Positions 45,391-57,064 of a stretch of 64,000 nt of DNA are shown piece by piece. Position 1 is the stretch's first letter, and the number at the start of each line of letters is the position of its first letter. Source of the DNA: Gemella massiliensis (lineage in GTDB: Bacteria; Bacillota; Bacilli; Staphylococcales; Gemellaceae); the NCBI RefSeq assembly GCF_900120125.1, contig NZ_LT635544.1, positions 325,458 through 389,457 on the forward strand, in the 5' to 3' direction. The notes under the pieces are model-generated. The model made no database searches and had not been told where the DNA came from. It saw only the letters and a list, made by a program, of their open reading frames with translations. A program made the position numbers and the translations under genes.

Positions 45391-45700
45391 AAAAAATAAG
45401 TTTTTTGATAAATTTTAACAATAATTGATAGTGGTATGGATACTTGGAGATAATTCGAAAGTCTTAATTTTTAATAAAAACGTTTATAATTTAATTTAGA
45501 CGCAGGTAGTTTGCCGATATTCAGATTTGTTTTACAAAAATTTTTGGGTACCTCTAGTAAATTTTGAAGATACGGCTTAACAAAATCCAACTTTAAGAAA
45601 TTGAGATTTTCTAGTTGCATCCGGAATAAATATCATTATCAAGTTTAATCATTATTTATATACAATTCTTAAAAAAAACATAAAAAAGGAGATGGGAACA

Positions 45701-46507
45701 ATGGATTTTACAGATTTTACGGATTTTACAACAGGATTGTTAGTAGCAATAGCCATAATTGTGGGAATAATACTATTAATGGCATATATTATAAATGTTG
45801 TTTTTTGTGCAATTTTATTTGAGGTACTTGGAGTGAAAAAAGGACTTGCCTTTATACCTATTTATAATACATACCGATTATACAAAGAATACAAAGGAAG
45901 AGTGTGGAAAAGTAATTGGGGAATAGTATATGTAGCAGTTACGGTAATATCTTTTCTGTTATATGTATTTTTAGTAGTAATATTTTTAGAATTTATTCCA
46001 ATGTTAATAACAAATGTAACAAGTGGTATGAATGCAGAAGATGCTATATTAGATATTATTTCGAGATTATTTTTATGGTTAATAGTGATTATGGTGCTGG
46101 GAGTAGTATCAACTGTTTTTAACATTATCCTTTCTGTCATTCTATATTGGCCTCTAATGTTAACTACAGCAAGAAAGGTTATCTTGGTATTATATTTAAT
46201 TTTCGGTGTATCGCAAATTGCCGGAATAATGAACATCACAGCTGAGAATAATCCGGATTTAAAATCGACTGTTAATTTAATTACGATAGCTATAACAATA
46301 ATATTTATCGTCGTCGCTTTATATTCAGCAGGTGACATAAGAAGACAAGTACAAAGCGGTAAGAAAATACTACATGATAAGTTAGATTATAATTCATTGG
46401 ATAATATACAGATAAATGAAATATTAGTAAGTAGAAAACGTTGTTTAGTAGCGGATAATAATCAAGCACAGCATAATAACAGTATTCAAAATATGGAATA
46501 TATCTAA
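45701..46507 (+). CDS. Membrane protein, DUF5684-like
   Basis: The protein, about 268 residues, begins MDFTDFTDFTTGLLV, a short repeat encoded by three ACAGATTTT-type units. It has five or six membrane segments. The region ILFEVLGVKKGLAFIPIYNTYRLYKEYKG resembles the FxKAGxxGWxxxIPxYNxY pattern of DUF5684-type proteins. The C-terminal 60 residues are soluble and polar. AAAAAAGGAG is well spaced from the ATG at 45701; the ATG at 45692 is too close. It stands alone and its role is unknown. Confidence 0.65.
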   Translation: MDFTDFTDFTTGLLVAIAIIVGIILLMAYIINVVFCAILFEVLGVKKGLAFIPIYNTYRLYKEYKGRVWKSNWGIVYVAVTVISFLLYVFLVVIFLEFIPMLITNVTSGMNAEDAILDIISRLFLWLIVIMVLGVVSTVFNIILSVILYWPLMLTTARKVILVLYLIFGVSQIAGIMNITAENNPDLKSTVNLITIAITIIFIVVALYSAGDIRRQVQSGKKILHDKLDYNSLDNIQINEILVSRKRCLVADNNQAQHNNSIQNMEYI

Positions 46508-46661
46508 CAAAAATATATAAATAACCTTGGGAATTTTTTTGAAAAAACTAATCTCAAGGTTATTTTTGCGTTTAATTGTTATAAAATTTGACATATATTT
46601 TAAAAAATAATCATTAATAAGTATAATAGTGAATATAAAAATTTATTAAGGAGATTATAGA

Positions 46662-48092
46662 ATGGATAATTTGTTAACATGGTTAACTAATTTAAACGAT
46701 TTTATATGGACGTATTTTCTAATAGGGCTTGTTGTGGTGACGGGGGTATATTTTACATTCAGTACAAATTTTATACAGTTCACTTATATAAAAGAAATGT
46801 TTAGATTAATTACAGAAAAACCGAAAATAGGAAAAAATGGAGAAAAAAAAGGAGTATCGGCATTTCAAGCATTTACAATATCAGCAGCATCACGTGTTGG
46901 AACGGGGACTATAGCAGGGGTTGCAATTGCGATCGCAATGGGAGGACCCGGTTCTGTATTTTGGATGTGGATTGTTGCACTTTTTGGTGGTGCTTCTTCA
47001 TTTGCGGAGTCAACACTTGCTCAAGTATATAAAGTAAGAGATAGAAAGGGTGTCTATCGTGGAGGACCGGCTTATTATATGGAAAAAGGTCTTGGGCAGA
47101 AATGGATGGCGATACTGTTTGCCATTGTTATTTCAATAACTTACGGAATTGCATTTAACTCAGTACAAACTAATACAATTGCTCAATCACTGGCGGTTTA
47201 TAATATTAATCCAAAAGTAGCCGGAGGCGTGTTGTTGGCACTTACTGTTTTTGTTATTTTTGGTGGAGTAACTAAGGTTGTAAAAATAACGCAGTGGTTA
47301 GTTCCGATTATGGCAGTCATTTATCTTTTTATTGTTTTAATAATAATGGTTATTAATTATGATAAACTCCCAACAGTGTTAGGACAAATAGTGAAATCAG
47401 CTTTTGGTATTGAACAGGTTGGTGGTGGAGTAATTGGAATGGCGACTTCTATTCTTCTTGGGGTAAAACGTGGAATGTTTACCAATGAAGCGGGGTTGGG
47501 ATCGACACCGAATGCTGCAGCGACCGCAGAGAGTTCACATCCGGCGAAGCAGGGATTTATCCAAACACTTGGAGTATATTTTGACACTTGTCTGGTTTGT
47601 ACAGCAACAGCATTTTTAATTCTTTTGTATCCGGGAGTAGAATACGGCAACGATAAACTTCAGGGTATTAAATTAACGCAAGCTGCATTAACTTCTCAAA
47701 TAGGAAGTATCGGAACAATATTTTTAATTGTTGCAATTTTCTTATTTGGATATAGTTCAGTAATTGGAAATTACTATTATGGAGAAACTAATATTCAGTA
47801 TTTAATACCTAAAAAATGGGCGGTAAATATATATCGTGTTATAGTTTGTATTTTTGTTTATATTGGAAGTGTCATGGATTTGAACTTAGTTTGGGGACTT
47901 GCCGATGTAACAATGGGTGTAATGAGTTTGCTTAACTTAATTGCTATAATAGGCTTATCATCGATAGTTTATGTGGTATTAAAAGATTATGTTAAACAAC
48001 ATAAACAAGGGAAAAATCCGGAGTTTTATCTGGATAATTTACCGATAAAAATAGATAATGCTGATTGTTGGAAAAATAAAAAAGAAAACTAA
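46662..48092 (+). CDS. Alanine/glycine:cation symporter (AGCS family)
   Basis: The 476-residue protein has about eleven membrane segments and the AGCS signatures GVSAFQAFTISAASRVGTGTIAGVAIAI, GGASSFAESTLAQ, GGPAYYMEKGLG and GMFTNEAGLGSTPNAAATAE. It takes up alanine, glycine or a related amino acid (glutamine in some members) with sodium or protons. A terminator hairpin (AATTAGTAT/ATACTAATT with T5) lies at 48176-48212. Confidence 0.94.
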   Translation: MDNLLTWLTNLNDFIWTYFLIGLVVVTGVYFTFSTNFIQFTYIKEMFRLITEKPKIGKNGEKKGVSAFQAFTISAASRVGTGTIAGVAIAIAMGGPGSVFWMWIVALFGGASSFAESTLAQVYKVRDRKGVYRGGPAYYMEKGLGQKWMAILFAIVISITYGIAFNSVQTNTIAQSLAVYNINPKVAGGVLLALTVFVIFGGVTKVVKITQWLVPIMAVIYLFIVLIIMVINYDKLPTVLGQIVKSAFGIEQVGGGVIGMATSILLGVKRGMFTNEAGLGSTPNAAATAESSHPAKQGFIQTLGVYFDTCLVCTATAFLILLYPGVEYGNDKLQGIKLTQAALTSQIGSIGTIFLIVAIFLFGYSSVIGNYYYGETNIQYLIPKKWAVNIYRVIVCIFVYIGSVMDLNLVWGLADVTMGVMSLLNLIAIIGLSSIVYVVLKDYVKQHKQGKNPEFYLDNLPIKIDNADCWKNKKEN

Positions 48093-48175
48093 AGATTTTT
48101 ATGGTAATTAGTTTAAAATTTAGTGAAATCTCAGTTGATTAGTAGAAAATGGAATATAATAATGGATATATAATA

Positions 48176-48212
48176 ATTAGTATGGATAGTAAAACTATAC
48201 TAATTATTTTTA
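48176..48212 (+). terminator. Terminator after the AGCS gene
   Basis: AATTAGTAT-GATAG...CTATACTAATT forms the stem and ATTTTTAT follows. Confidence 0.75.
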
Positions 48213-48236
48213 TAATCGTAAATTATTAAAGCAGAA

Positions 48237-48288
48237 AATATCCTTAAAATGAGCCGGGTTAGAAGATTAGTTCATTTTAAGGATATAA
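48237..48288 (-). terminator. Terminator after serS
   Basis: ATATCCTTAAAATGA and TCATTTTAAGGATAT form a perfect 15-bp stem just past the serS stop, followed on the minus strand by TTTTCTGC. Confidence 0.75.
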
Positions 48289-48292
48289 TAAA

Positions 48293-49860
<1,568 letters not shown>

Positions 49861-49867
49861 AGTATTT

Positions 49868-52800
49868 TTAGCCATTTAATTGAGTTTTTTCAAAAGTAGC
49901 CAGTGCTTGTAAATATCCATCGGTCGCTGTTACGTGCCAAGCTAGGCTGACTTCTCTGAAATTATTAAGCCATGCTAAAACTTTTCTTAATTTAGCAGGA
50001 TTTTTAGCTAAAACGACTTTTGCTTTGTTTTCCAATTCGGTTATTTTGTTATTAACAACAGCTTCATCAATGGTTCCTTTTACTTTTGGAATTTCAATAT
50101 AAGGTATTTTATTTTGGTTGTATAATCTCCATCCCGGACTTTTTATCGGATAATAGTGATTGTGATCACCATGATTAACTATCATTTGTCCGTCTTGAAC
50201 TTGGATATGTTCAACCGTTGTATTCATGCTGGTAGCCAGTGCGGTAATTTCTTTTTCAAAATCTGCTTCTAAGTCATCGCTCATCGCCGGAACGGTTATG
50301 TCACTAAGTACCAATCGTTTGACAGTACCTTTGTAGTTAAAGACTAATGTATTATTTTCGACTTTAATGTCAGTTTCTTTTATTCCGTAGAATAGGGCGA
50401 TATAATTTTTCTTTTTAGCTAAAGTTTCTTTATCGGTAGTGGTTGAACCGTTTTCTTTGTTTGCTAAAAATTTCTTAGCTTGTTCTAATTGTTCAGCGGT
50501 TAAATCCGATTTTTTAACAAAATGATTGTGATCGCCATGTTTTACAATATAGCCGTCACCTTCTTCACGAATTATATTATTAACATCAAATTCAAATTTA
50601 TGTTCTTCGTTTTCATCGTGGTGAGAGTTTTGATTTCCTTGATTATCATTATTATGCGATGTTTGATTATTAGTTAAACGTTCTTTAACATCTTTGCGTA
50701 TTTCATTAAGTTGTTTTTCTAAGCTGATTAATTTATTTTTACTTTTATCTATACTGTATGTAATATCAAGATCAATGAGACGCGCTTTTTGTTTTAATTC
50801 GTCAGCAATTTTAGAATCTAATTTTTTCTCATTTTTAAGTTTTAAAATTTCTTCTTGAAGTTTTTTTGCTTCATTGGTAATATAATCGGCAGATAGTGTG
50901 TAGTTATCTTTAACATCACCGCCGTCAACTTTTTCGAAATTATCTGCTATACCTTTAGGAATCTTTTTCCCGCTAGGAATGGTTAATTCTTCTTTTGATA
51001 TATTATTATGACTAATATCTAAATATTCAAGTGTTTTGTTTTTTTCTTTTAGCACTAGTGTCGATACATAATTATTAGACATTGTTAAATATTTTAATGC
51101 AGTAAGGTTGTTCACATTTTCCAGTGTTGTGATTTTGTTATTACTTAGTGTTAAATTAACTAGTTTGTTGTGTTTATTTGTTGGAAGTTCGCTAATTTCA
51201 TTATCGCTTGCATCAAGATTTTCAAGTGATGTTAATTTATGTATGTTATTAATATTATCCAGTTTGTTGTTTTTAATTTCCAAACTTGTAATAGTATTGT
51301 TCTCAAAGTCTAAACGATCTATATTATTGTTATTTACTTCAACTGAATCTAAACTTTTAGCATTTTTAAGATGCGAAAGGGTGGAAATTTTATTATTATT
51401 TGCTACCAAGTTTTTTAATTTAGGTAGGTTGGAAACAACACTTAAATCACGAATATTACAGTTATTTACCGTTAATTGTTCAAGGTTATTATTTTTAAGT
51501 GTAGCAAGTTCTAAACCGCCGTTATTAGATAAGAATAAGCGACTTAACTCAGGTTTATTATTAAAGGCATCAAGTTTTGTAATATTATTATTTTCCAAAC
51601 TTACCGCTTTTAAGTGTGTTAAATCTTTTAGAGCGGAAATATCGCTAATTTTATTGTTATCAAGGTTTAATGATTCCAAGTTTTTAAGATTTTTAAGAAC
51701 ATCAATATTTTTAATATTATTTCCGGCTGCGGCTACTAATTTTAGATTAGGATAATCTTTTAAGAACGAAATATCATCAACATCATTTTCGGAAAAGTCA
51801 ATTCCTTCCAGTGTTGGTATATTTTTAATAAATGAATAGTCTTTAATACCGGTTTTTGATACATATAAGTGTCTTAATTTTTTGAATTTATAAACCGGTG
51901 TAATATCGTCAATCGGTGTAAATCCTACACCAAGAACTTCAATGTTAGGCATAAGGTCAAGACCTTTACGTTTTAGTGGGTCTTTATTTTGTCCTATATT
52001 TAGATATTTGACAGTTTTTAACCATTCTTTCATTTTTTCTGTATCAGTTTCATGAGTAGGGAAATCGGTATCCGCAGAAGCATGTTGAATATCATGGATA
52101 ATATCATCGTCAAAACCTAGTTTTTTAAGTGTATCGGCACCGGCATTGTGATGTGGATCTTCTATCGGTTTAGAAGTATCAATGTCTTTTGCTAAGATAG
52201 TATGACTGTGATCGCCATGCGGATATACTAATGCTTTTCCTTTGTCGGTATCAATAACTTTAATAGTAGATGGGTCGATATTTAACGATTTTGCTAAATA
52301 ATTGATTTTTTCTTGTAGTGATTTATCTTCATCTGTGTCATTAGGTTTTGTGTTATCTGCTGTATTGTCGATAACAATATCTTTTAACAACGTTGTTTTA
52401 CCTTTAAATTCAATTGCATTACCTTCATTTGTCACAACAAAATGAAATTCTTTAGCATCAGCATTATTTTTACGTGCAAGGTAATTAATTTTTTTAGTTA
52501 CTTCTTGCTCCAGTTTTGCATATTCATCTTTTGCTTTATCTTTATATTCACTAGGAATTAAGTTTTCAAATTTACTATTAACAAGTTGGTAATAGTAGAT
52601 AAAATGTTCATGTTTGCCATGTTTTACTGAAATTCCGGAAGAAGTAGTAGTGATTTTGTCGTTTTCGCTCAATAAAAATCCGTCGCTTGTGGTAAAATGA
52701 ATTCCCGGGAATTTTAAGATGCTGTTAAAATCTTTTTTGTCATCTTGTGTGGGTGTATTCGGTTTAGGTTTATCCGGTGTTTGTGTGCCGTTATTGGAAT

Positions 52801-53770
52801 TATTATTTTTTTTCGGAATATAATGATAATGGTCACCATGTTTAACAATATAACCATTTTCATCTTCAGAAACAACATCTTTAGGATTAAAAGTGTAGTT
52901 ATCTTCTGTAGAAGGTACAGAAGGTGTGTTATTATGATTATGAGATGGTGTTGAAGGTGAAGATAATAGATATTCCCATTTTGTGCCACGTAACTGGCTA
53001 TATGGAATAAAGTGTTGGTGATTACCGTGACGAACGATAAAACCTAAACTATTTCTGCCTATAATATCACGTTCTCCTTTGAAAATATAACCGTCACTTG
53101 TGGGTGTGGTAATTCCGGCTGTTGACGATGCTAATACTGTATTGACACCGTGTTTTTTTGCTTGTGCTAATTGTTGGGCGGTTAAATCACTTTTTTTAAT
53201 ATAGTGGAAGTGATCGCCGTGACGAACTACATAGCCGTCAGCAGTTTCACTAACAATATCTTTAGGATTAAAAGTGTAGTTATCTTCTTTTTCACCTTCG
53301 GAATGGCTATGATGATGTGAATGTGCTGTTATTTCTCTTGCAGTTTTTTCGTCAACAACATTTGTTTGGGTTACTCCCTTTTTAGGGTAGTAGTAAAATT
53401 TACCATTTACTTTAATAACATAACCTTGAGCTAATTCGTATTGAATATCTTCATCTTTAAGGACGTATTTATCATCTTTATAAACAAGAGATTCTAAAAT
53501 TTTGGCATTATATGGTACAAGCCCTTTTACAAAATGGCTATGATCACCATGTAAAGTAGCATAACCGTCTTCAGTTATTTCACTTACAACGACAGTGCTG
53601 ATTTTATCGGCATAGTTTATTTTTTTCGCTTGTGCTATGTTGTGGATTGGTTGATGAGGATAATTATTAGAATATTTGCCATATTCATATCCGGCAAAGG
53701 CTGATAATCCAATGACAACCGTACCACATGCACCTGTAATAATTATTTTTTTCTTATTATTTTTTGTCAT
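49868..53770 (-). CDS. Surface protein with eight histidine triads and leucine-rich repeats
   Basis: The 1300-residue protein starts with a membrane or export segment (KKKIIITGACGTVVIGLSAFAGY). It has eight HxxHxH motifs: HGDHSH, HGDHFH, HGNHQH, HGDHYH and HGKHEH in the first 400 residues, HGDHSH near 520, and HGDHNH twice in the last 250. A block of about 14 leucine-rich repeats (about 600-935) and a coiled coil (about 990-1045) lie between. The triads bind zinc, and related streptococcal Pht proteins pass zinc to the AdcA importer. No LPxTG motif is seen. The DNYTFNPKD(I/V)VSE unit recurs twice, showing internal duplication. Confidence 0.9.
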   Translation of the reverse strand: MTKNNKKKIIITGACGTVVIGLSAFAGYEYGKYSNNYPHQPIHNIAQAKKINYADKISTVVVSEITEDGYATLHGDHSHFVKGLVPYNAKILESLVYKDDKYVLKDEDIQYELAQGYVIKVNGKFYYYPKKGVTQTNVVDEKTAREITAHSHHHSHSEGEKEDNYTFNPKDIVSETADGYVVRHGDHFHYIKKSDLTAQQLAQAKKHGVNTVLASSTAGITTPTSDGYIFKGERDIIGRNSLGFIVRHGNHQHFIPYSQLRGTKWEYLLSSPSTPSHNHNNTPSVPSTEDNYTFNPKDVVSEDENGYIVKHGDHYHYIPKKNNNSNNGTQTPDKPKPNTPTQDDKKDFNSILKFPGIHFTTSDGFLLSENDKITTTSSGISVKHGKHEHFIYYYQLVNSKFENLIPSEYKDKAKDEYAKLEQEVTKKINYLARKNNADAKEFHFVVTNEGNAIEFKGKTTLLKDIVIDNTADNTKPNDTDEDKSLQEKINYLAKSLNIDPSTIKVIDTDKGKALVYPHGDHSHTILAKDIDTSKPIEDPHHNAGADTLKKLGFDDDIIHDIQHASADTDFPTHETDTEKMKEWLKTVKYLNIGQNKDPLKRKGLDLMPNIEVLGVGFTPIDDITPVYKFKKLRHLYVSKTGIKDYSFIKNIPTLEGIDFSENDVDDISFLKDYPNLKLVAAAGNNIKNIDVLKNLKNLESLNLDNNKISDISALKDLTHLKAVSLENNNITKLDAFNNKPELSRLFLSNNGGLELATLKNNNLEQLTVNNCNIRDLSVVSNLPKLKNLVANNNKISTLSHLKNAKSLDSVEVNNNNIDRLDFENNTITSLEIKNNKLDNINNIHKLTSLENLDASDNEISELPTNKHNKLVNLTLSNNKITTLENVNNLTALKYLTMSNNYVSTLVLKEKNKTLEYLDISHNNISKEELTIPSGKKIPKGIADNFEKVDGGDVKDNYTLSADYITNEAKKLQEEILKLKNEKKLDSKIADELKQKARLIDLDITYSIDKSKNKLISLEKQLNEIRKDVKERLTNNQTSHNNDNQGNQNSHHDENEEHKFEFDVNNIIREEGDGYIVKHGDHNHFVKKSDLTAEQLEQAKKFLANKENGSTTTDKETLAKKKNYIALFYGIKETDIKVENNTLVFNYKGTVKRLVLSDITVPAMSDDLEADFEKEITALATSMNTTVEHIQVQDGQMIVNHGDHNHYYPIKSPGWRLYNQNKIPYIEIPKVKGTIDEAVVNNKITELENKAKVVLAKNPAKLRKVLAWLNNFREVSLAWHVTATDGYLQALATFEKTQLNG

Positions 53771-54074
53771 AATAACTCCTTTTAGTTTTTTAATTCAAAA
53801 TTATTCCGATTTAGTATATCATAAATATTTTGTTTTGTAAATAGTATTGTTTCCGATTTAAAATTATATTCCTAAAGTTAGTAAATATTTAAAACCTATA
53901 TTATTAGATAATTCGTTTTAAAGGATATATTTAACTTTTTATTTTATACATACCTTAAAATGTATTAGTACAAAATATTTAGAAATAGGTTGAAAATAAG
54001 TGGAAAATATGATTTTTATTTTGGGATATGTTATAATAATTCGTATATTAAATAATTAGAAAGGAACGGTAAAT

Positions 54075-54920
54075 ATGACAAAATTTGATTTTAGAAAATT
54101 AGTGGATGTAGAGTATTTATCGCAAAATAGAGATAACGATAATCTTGTCGTGATTGATGCACGCGGCGGAATGTTGGAAGAAGGTGCATTAATGTATGAT
54201 AGAGCAACTGTTGTCGATTGGACGAATATTAGTTTGCTTGGAGAGTTCGGAGGGGAAGAATTAGGGAAATTATTAACTAAGGAAAATTATCAACAAATTT
54301 TTTCAAAACTTAATATTACCCCTGATTCAGAAGTAATAGTTTACGGATTTACAATGCCCGATCAAGGTTTTGGTGATGAAGGGCGTATTATATATACATT
54401 TAATTATGTAGGCTTCGATAATGTGAAAATAATTGACGGTGGATTTAAGCAAGTAGAAAAATTAGGTTTTAATAAAAAATATAATCCGAAACAAGATAGA
54501 ATAGATGTAAGTGATATTGAAAGAAAAGAGGCTGTTAATAATAGAAAAGCTATTTTTACAGATGAACTGTTATCTTTGATAGGAAAAGAAGATGTTCAAA
54601 TTATTGATACACGTTTGGAAGTAGAATATAATGGAAGAGTAATTTATGGAGAAAATAAAGCAGGGCATATACCTAATGCTATATCATTGCCGTTTAATTC
54701 ATTAGTAGATGAAAATGGTTTTATAAAAACAAGAACAGAGTTGGAGAAGTATGTAGAAAACAAAGGGTTGGATAAACATAAACAGTTGATTACATATTGC
54801 ACTACCGGTGTTCGTGCTGCGTATGTTGCAATTATTTTAGAAGAATTAGGTTATAGTGTAAGAAATTATGAACCTTCATTTGCAAAATATGCCAATGTTG
54901 GAGAAGTAGAAAATAAGTAA
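54075..54920 (+). CDS. Thiosulfate/3-mercaptopyruvate sulfurtransferase (rhodanese)
   Basis: The 281-residue protein consists of two rhodanese domains. The inactive N-terminal one starts LVVIDARGG. The C-terminal one (about 165-275) has IIDTRLEVEYNG, GHIPNAISLPFNSL and the active-site loop ITYCTTGVRA with the catalytic Cys. It transfers sulfur to an acceptor such as cyanide or a thiol. It sits 26 bases before a GNAT gene, probably in one transcript. The 304-base gap upstream is AT-rich with no clear regulatory site. Confidence 0.9.
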   Translation: MTKFDFRKLVDVEYLSQNRDNDNLVVIDARGGMLEEGALMYDRATVVDWTNISLLGEFGGEELGKLLTKENYQQIFSKLNITPDSEVIVYGFTMPDQGFGDEGRIIYTFNYVGFDNVKIIDGGFKQVEKLGFNKKYNPKQDRIDVSDIERKEAVNNRKAIFTDELLSLIGKEDVQIIDTRLEVEYNGRVIYGENKAGHIPNAISLPFNSLVDENGFIKTRTELEKYVENKGLDKHKQLITYCTTGVRAAYVAIILEELGYSVRNYEPSFAKYANVGEVENK

Positions 54921-54946
54921 ATAGAGTATAGGAGCAATATATTATT

Positions 54947-55498
54947 ATGATAAGAAAAGCTACTAAAGAAGATAAGAAGGTACTTGAAGGGCTTGGTGAG
55001 TTTATTGAATCATTGGAGATTGATATACTAAAAGAAGTATCGATGAAAACATTTCAAGAAATTTTAAATTACGTTTTTGAATCGGAAGAAGATAGGTTTA
55101 GTCATAAATATTGTACAGTTTACGAAGAAAATGGGGAAATACTTGGATTTTCATTTGGTTACCATTATAATAAATTAGATGAAATGAGAGATTTTTGGTT
55201 TAATGATGCAGGGAAAAGGTTTGATCTACAACCTGAAACAATTATTTTTGATTATGATGAATTGCTGCCTAATGAATATTATTTGGATACATTGTATGTT
55301 TTTAGCGACAGTCGTGGAAAAGGTGTTGGCAATAAGTTACTTACGCAGTTTGTAAAAGAGAACTATAGTTTAAAAAGTCTAAATGTGGCACAATCGAATC
55401 ATGGAGCAAGAAGACTGTATGAAAGTTACGGTTTTAAAAAAGATTGTGAAATATATATCGGTCATGAACATTATGATCATATGATTGTAAAAAAATAA
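54947..55498 (+). CDS. GNAT-family N-acetyltransferase
   Basis: The 183-residue protein shows the GNAT core in order: GEILGFSFGYHY (beta 4), LDTLYVFSDSRGKGVGNKLLTQFV (acetyl-CoA loop V/R-x-x-x-G-x-G) and QSNHGARRLYESYGFKKD (motif B). The N-terminal 55 residues are helical. The substrate is unknown. It follows the sulfurtransferase with a weak GGAG site and ends at a strong terminator. Confidence 0.88.
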   Translation: MIRKATKEDKKVLEGLGEFIESLEIDILKEVSMKTFQEILNYVFESEEDRFSHKYCTVYEENGEILGFSFGYHYNKLDEMRDFWFNDAGKRFDLQPETIIFDYDELLPNEYYLDTLYVFSDSRGKGVGNKLLTQFVKENYSLKSLNVAQSNHGARRLYESYGFKKDCEIYIGHEHYDHMIVKK

Positions 55499-55506
55499 TA
55501 TATTGA

Positions 55507-55548
55507 AAGTGGAATAAAGTTAAGAACATTTTCTTTATTCCACTTAAT
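55507..55548. terminator. Bidirectional terminator between GNAT and NhaC-like genes
   Basis: AAGTGGAATAAAG and CTTTATTCCACTT form a perfect 13-bp stem between two convergent genes, followed by AATTTATATTT on the plus strand. Confidence 0.8.
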
Positions 55549-55560
55549 TTATATTTAATT

Positions 55561-56922
55561 TTATGCTTTAGTGCTTGCTACTGGAGCGTGTGTTTCATAA
55601 TCCCATTCTGTCTTATCTTTATCAAACGGAATAAATACAGAAATTACCGTACTTAATATCAATAAGAAGAAGTACCATAAATATGGTATTAAATGAACGG
55701 GAGCGACTGCTCCGTTAGAATAGCTGGTTACCATCAATGCTTGTGCTCCATATGGAATAAGACCTTGAGTAACACAGGCGGCTACGCAGACGATACTTGA
55801 CATTTTTCTAGGGTCAACTTTGAAATTTTTAGAAACGTCGCCAAGAACTGCTCCGGTTATAATAACCGATACAGTATTGTTGGCTAAAGCGATGTTAACA
55901 ATCATCATCATTAATAATGATACGATTTGTGCAGATTTTTTTCCTTTTATAAATTTTTTCAAGTTAACATTTAGCCATTCTATACCCCCGTGTTGCTGAA
56001 CCATATAAGCAAGCCCACCGATAAGTAAAGAGAATATTAATACATCGATGACTCCCATAAACCCTTCATTAATACTGGTAGTAAATTTTAAAAGGGTAAA
56101 GTCTTTGGTTGCAATACCAATCATACCTGATAAAATAATTCCACAGGTTAATACCATGAAGACGTTGACGCCGATCAAGGCGACGACTAAAACAAAAATA
56201 TATGGAATAATTTTTACAAAACTGAAGTCACCTATATTAATGTTCCCGATATCTTTTGGAGAACCGAAAACAAGTAGTAAAATCACGGTTAACACGAAAG
56301 CTGGGACAACTAATTTTAGATGATTTTTAAATTTTGAATTAATATCTATATTTAAGATTTTAGTTGATGCAATAGTTGTCATAGAGATTACAGTTAATCC
56401 GTCCCCAAACATTGCACCGCACAAAAGAGTAGCGAGCATCAATGCAGGAGAGATGCCGGTTTTACTGGCAAGCTCAAAGACTATTGCTCCCATGGTAGCG
56501 ACGGTACCGACGCTTGTTCCGATAGAAAAGGAAACGAAAGAAGCAATAATAAATACTCCGGCCGCTAAAAATTGAGGTGGGATGTATGTTAGTCCAAGGT
56601 TAACAACAGAATCTACGCTACCCATATTGGCGGTAACTTTTGAAAAAGCACCTGCCAACAAGAAAACAAGACACATAATAATAATGTTGGACTCCCCACA
56701 ACCTGCAACAAGTTGTTCAAATTTTTTATTAACTGAATCTCTAAATAAAATAAAGGCTGCAATAATACCGACAATAGTAGAAATATAAGCGGGAACGGTG
56801 TAAAATCCTAACTTATCTCCATTAAGTGTTAGGATAATACCGACCCCTAAATACATACCAACGAATATTATAAATGGCAATAAAGCCAATCCATTGGGTT
56901 TAATTTTGTTATTCTCATTCAT
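55561..56922 (-). CDS. NhaC-family Na+/H+ or substrate antiporter
   Basis: The 453-residue protein (from MNENNK) has about eleven to twelve membrane segments. NhaC-type features include VSFSIGTSVGTVATMGAIVFELA and LLCGAMFGDGLTVISMTTIAST, which corresponds to the GDKLSPLSDTTN motif of NhaC, and LANNTVSVIITGAVLGDV. Several NhaC-like proteins exchange amino acids or other organic acids, not only sodium. It is the third gene of a unit with a PhnD-like protein and a flavoprotein, so it may carry their substrate (inference). An upstream TTG start is possible. Confidence 0.85.
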   Translation of the reverse strand: MNENNKIKPNGLALLPFIIFVGMYLGVGIILTLNGDKLGFYTVPAYISTIVGIIAAFILFRDSVNKKFEQLVAGCGESNIIIMCLVFLLAGAFSKVTANMGSVDSVVNLGLTYIPPQFLAAGVFIIASFVSFSIGTSVGTVATMGAIVFELASKTGISPALMLATLLCGAMFGDGLTVISMTTIASTKILNIDINSKFKNHLKLVVPAFVLTVILLLVFGSPKDIGNINIGDFSFVKIIPYIFVLVVALIGVNVFMVLTCGIILSGMIGIATKDFTLLKFTTSINEGFMGVIDVLIFSLLIGGLAYMVQQHGGIEWLNVNLKKFIKGKKSAQIVSLLMMMIVNIALANNTVSVIITGAVLGDVSKNFKVDPRKMSSIVCVAACVTQGLIPYGAQALMVTSYSNGAVAPVHLIPYLWYFFLLILSTVISVFIPFDKDKTEWDYETHAPVASTKA

Positions 56923-56939
56923 AATAATTTTTCCCAAGG

Positions 56940-57034
56940 GGTGATTTTGAAATCACAACTAGGATAATATAACTTATTTATTTTGTCAGTGAAATCCTTT
57001 GTGATTTCACCCCAATACAATTTGTACAACAAAT
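56940..57034 (-). promoter_or_regulatory. Inverted repeats between the PhnD-like and NhaC-like genes
   Basis: GGGGTGA...AAATCAC near 56940-56958 pairs with GTGATTTCACCCC at 57001-57013. A separate palindrome CAATTTGT-ACAAATTG lies at 57016-57034. No T tract follows, so these may be mRNA processing or attenuation structures rather than a terminator. Confidence 0.4.
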
Positions 57035-57064
57035 TGATACCTTTCTAATTTATAATTGTTATTT

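Noticed and set aside
45862-46338. Minus-strand 158-residue frame inside the DUF5684-like gene
   Set aside because: It is the complement of a hydrophobic coding region, lacks a ribosome site and has no family motifs.
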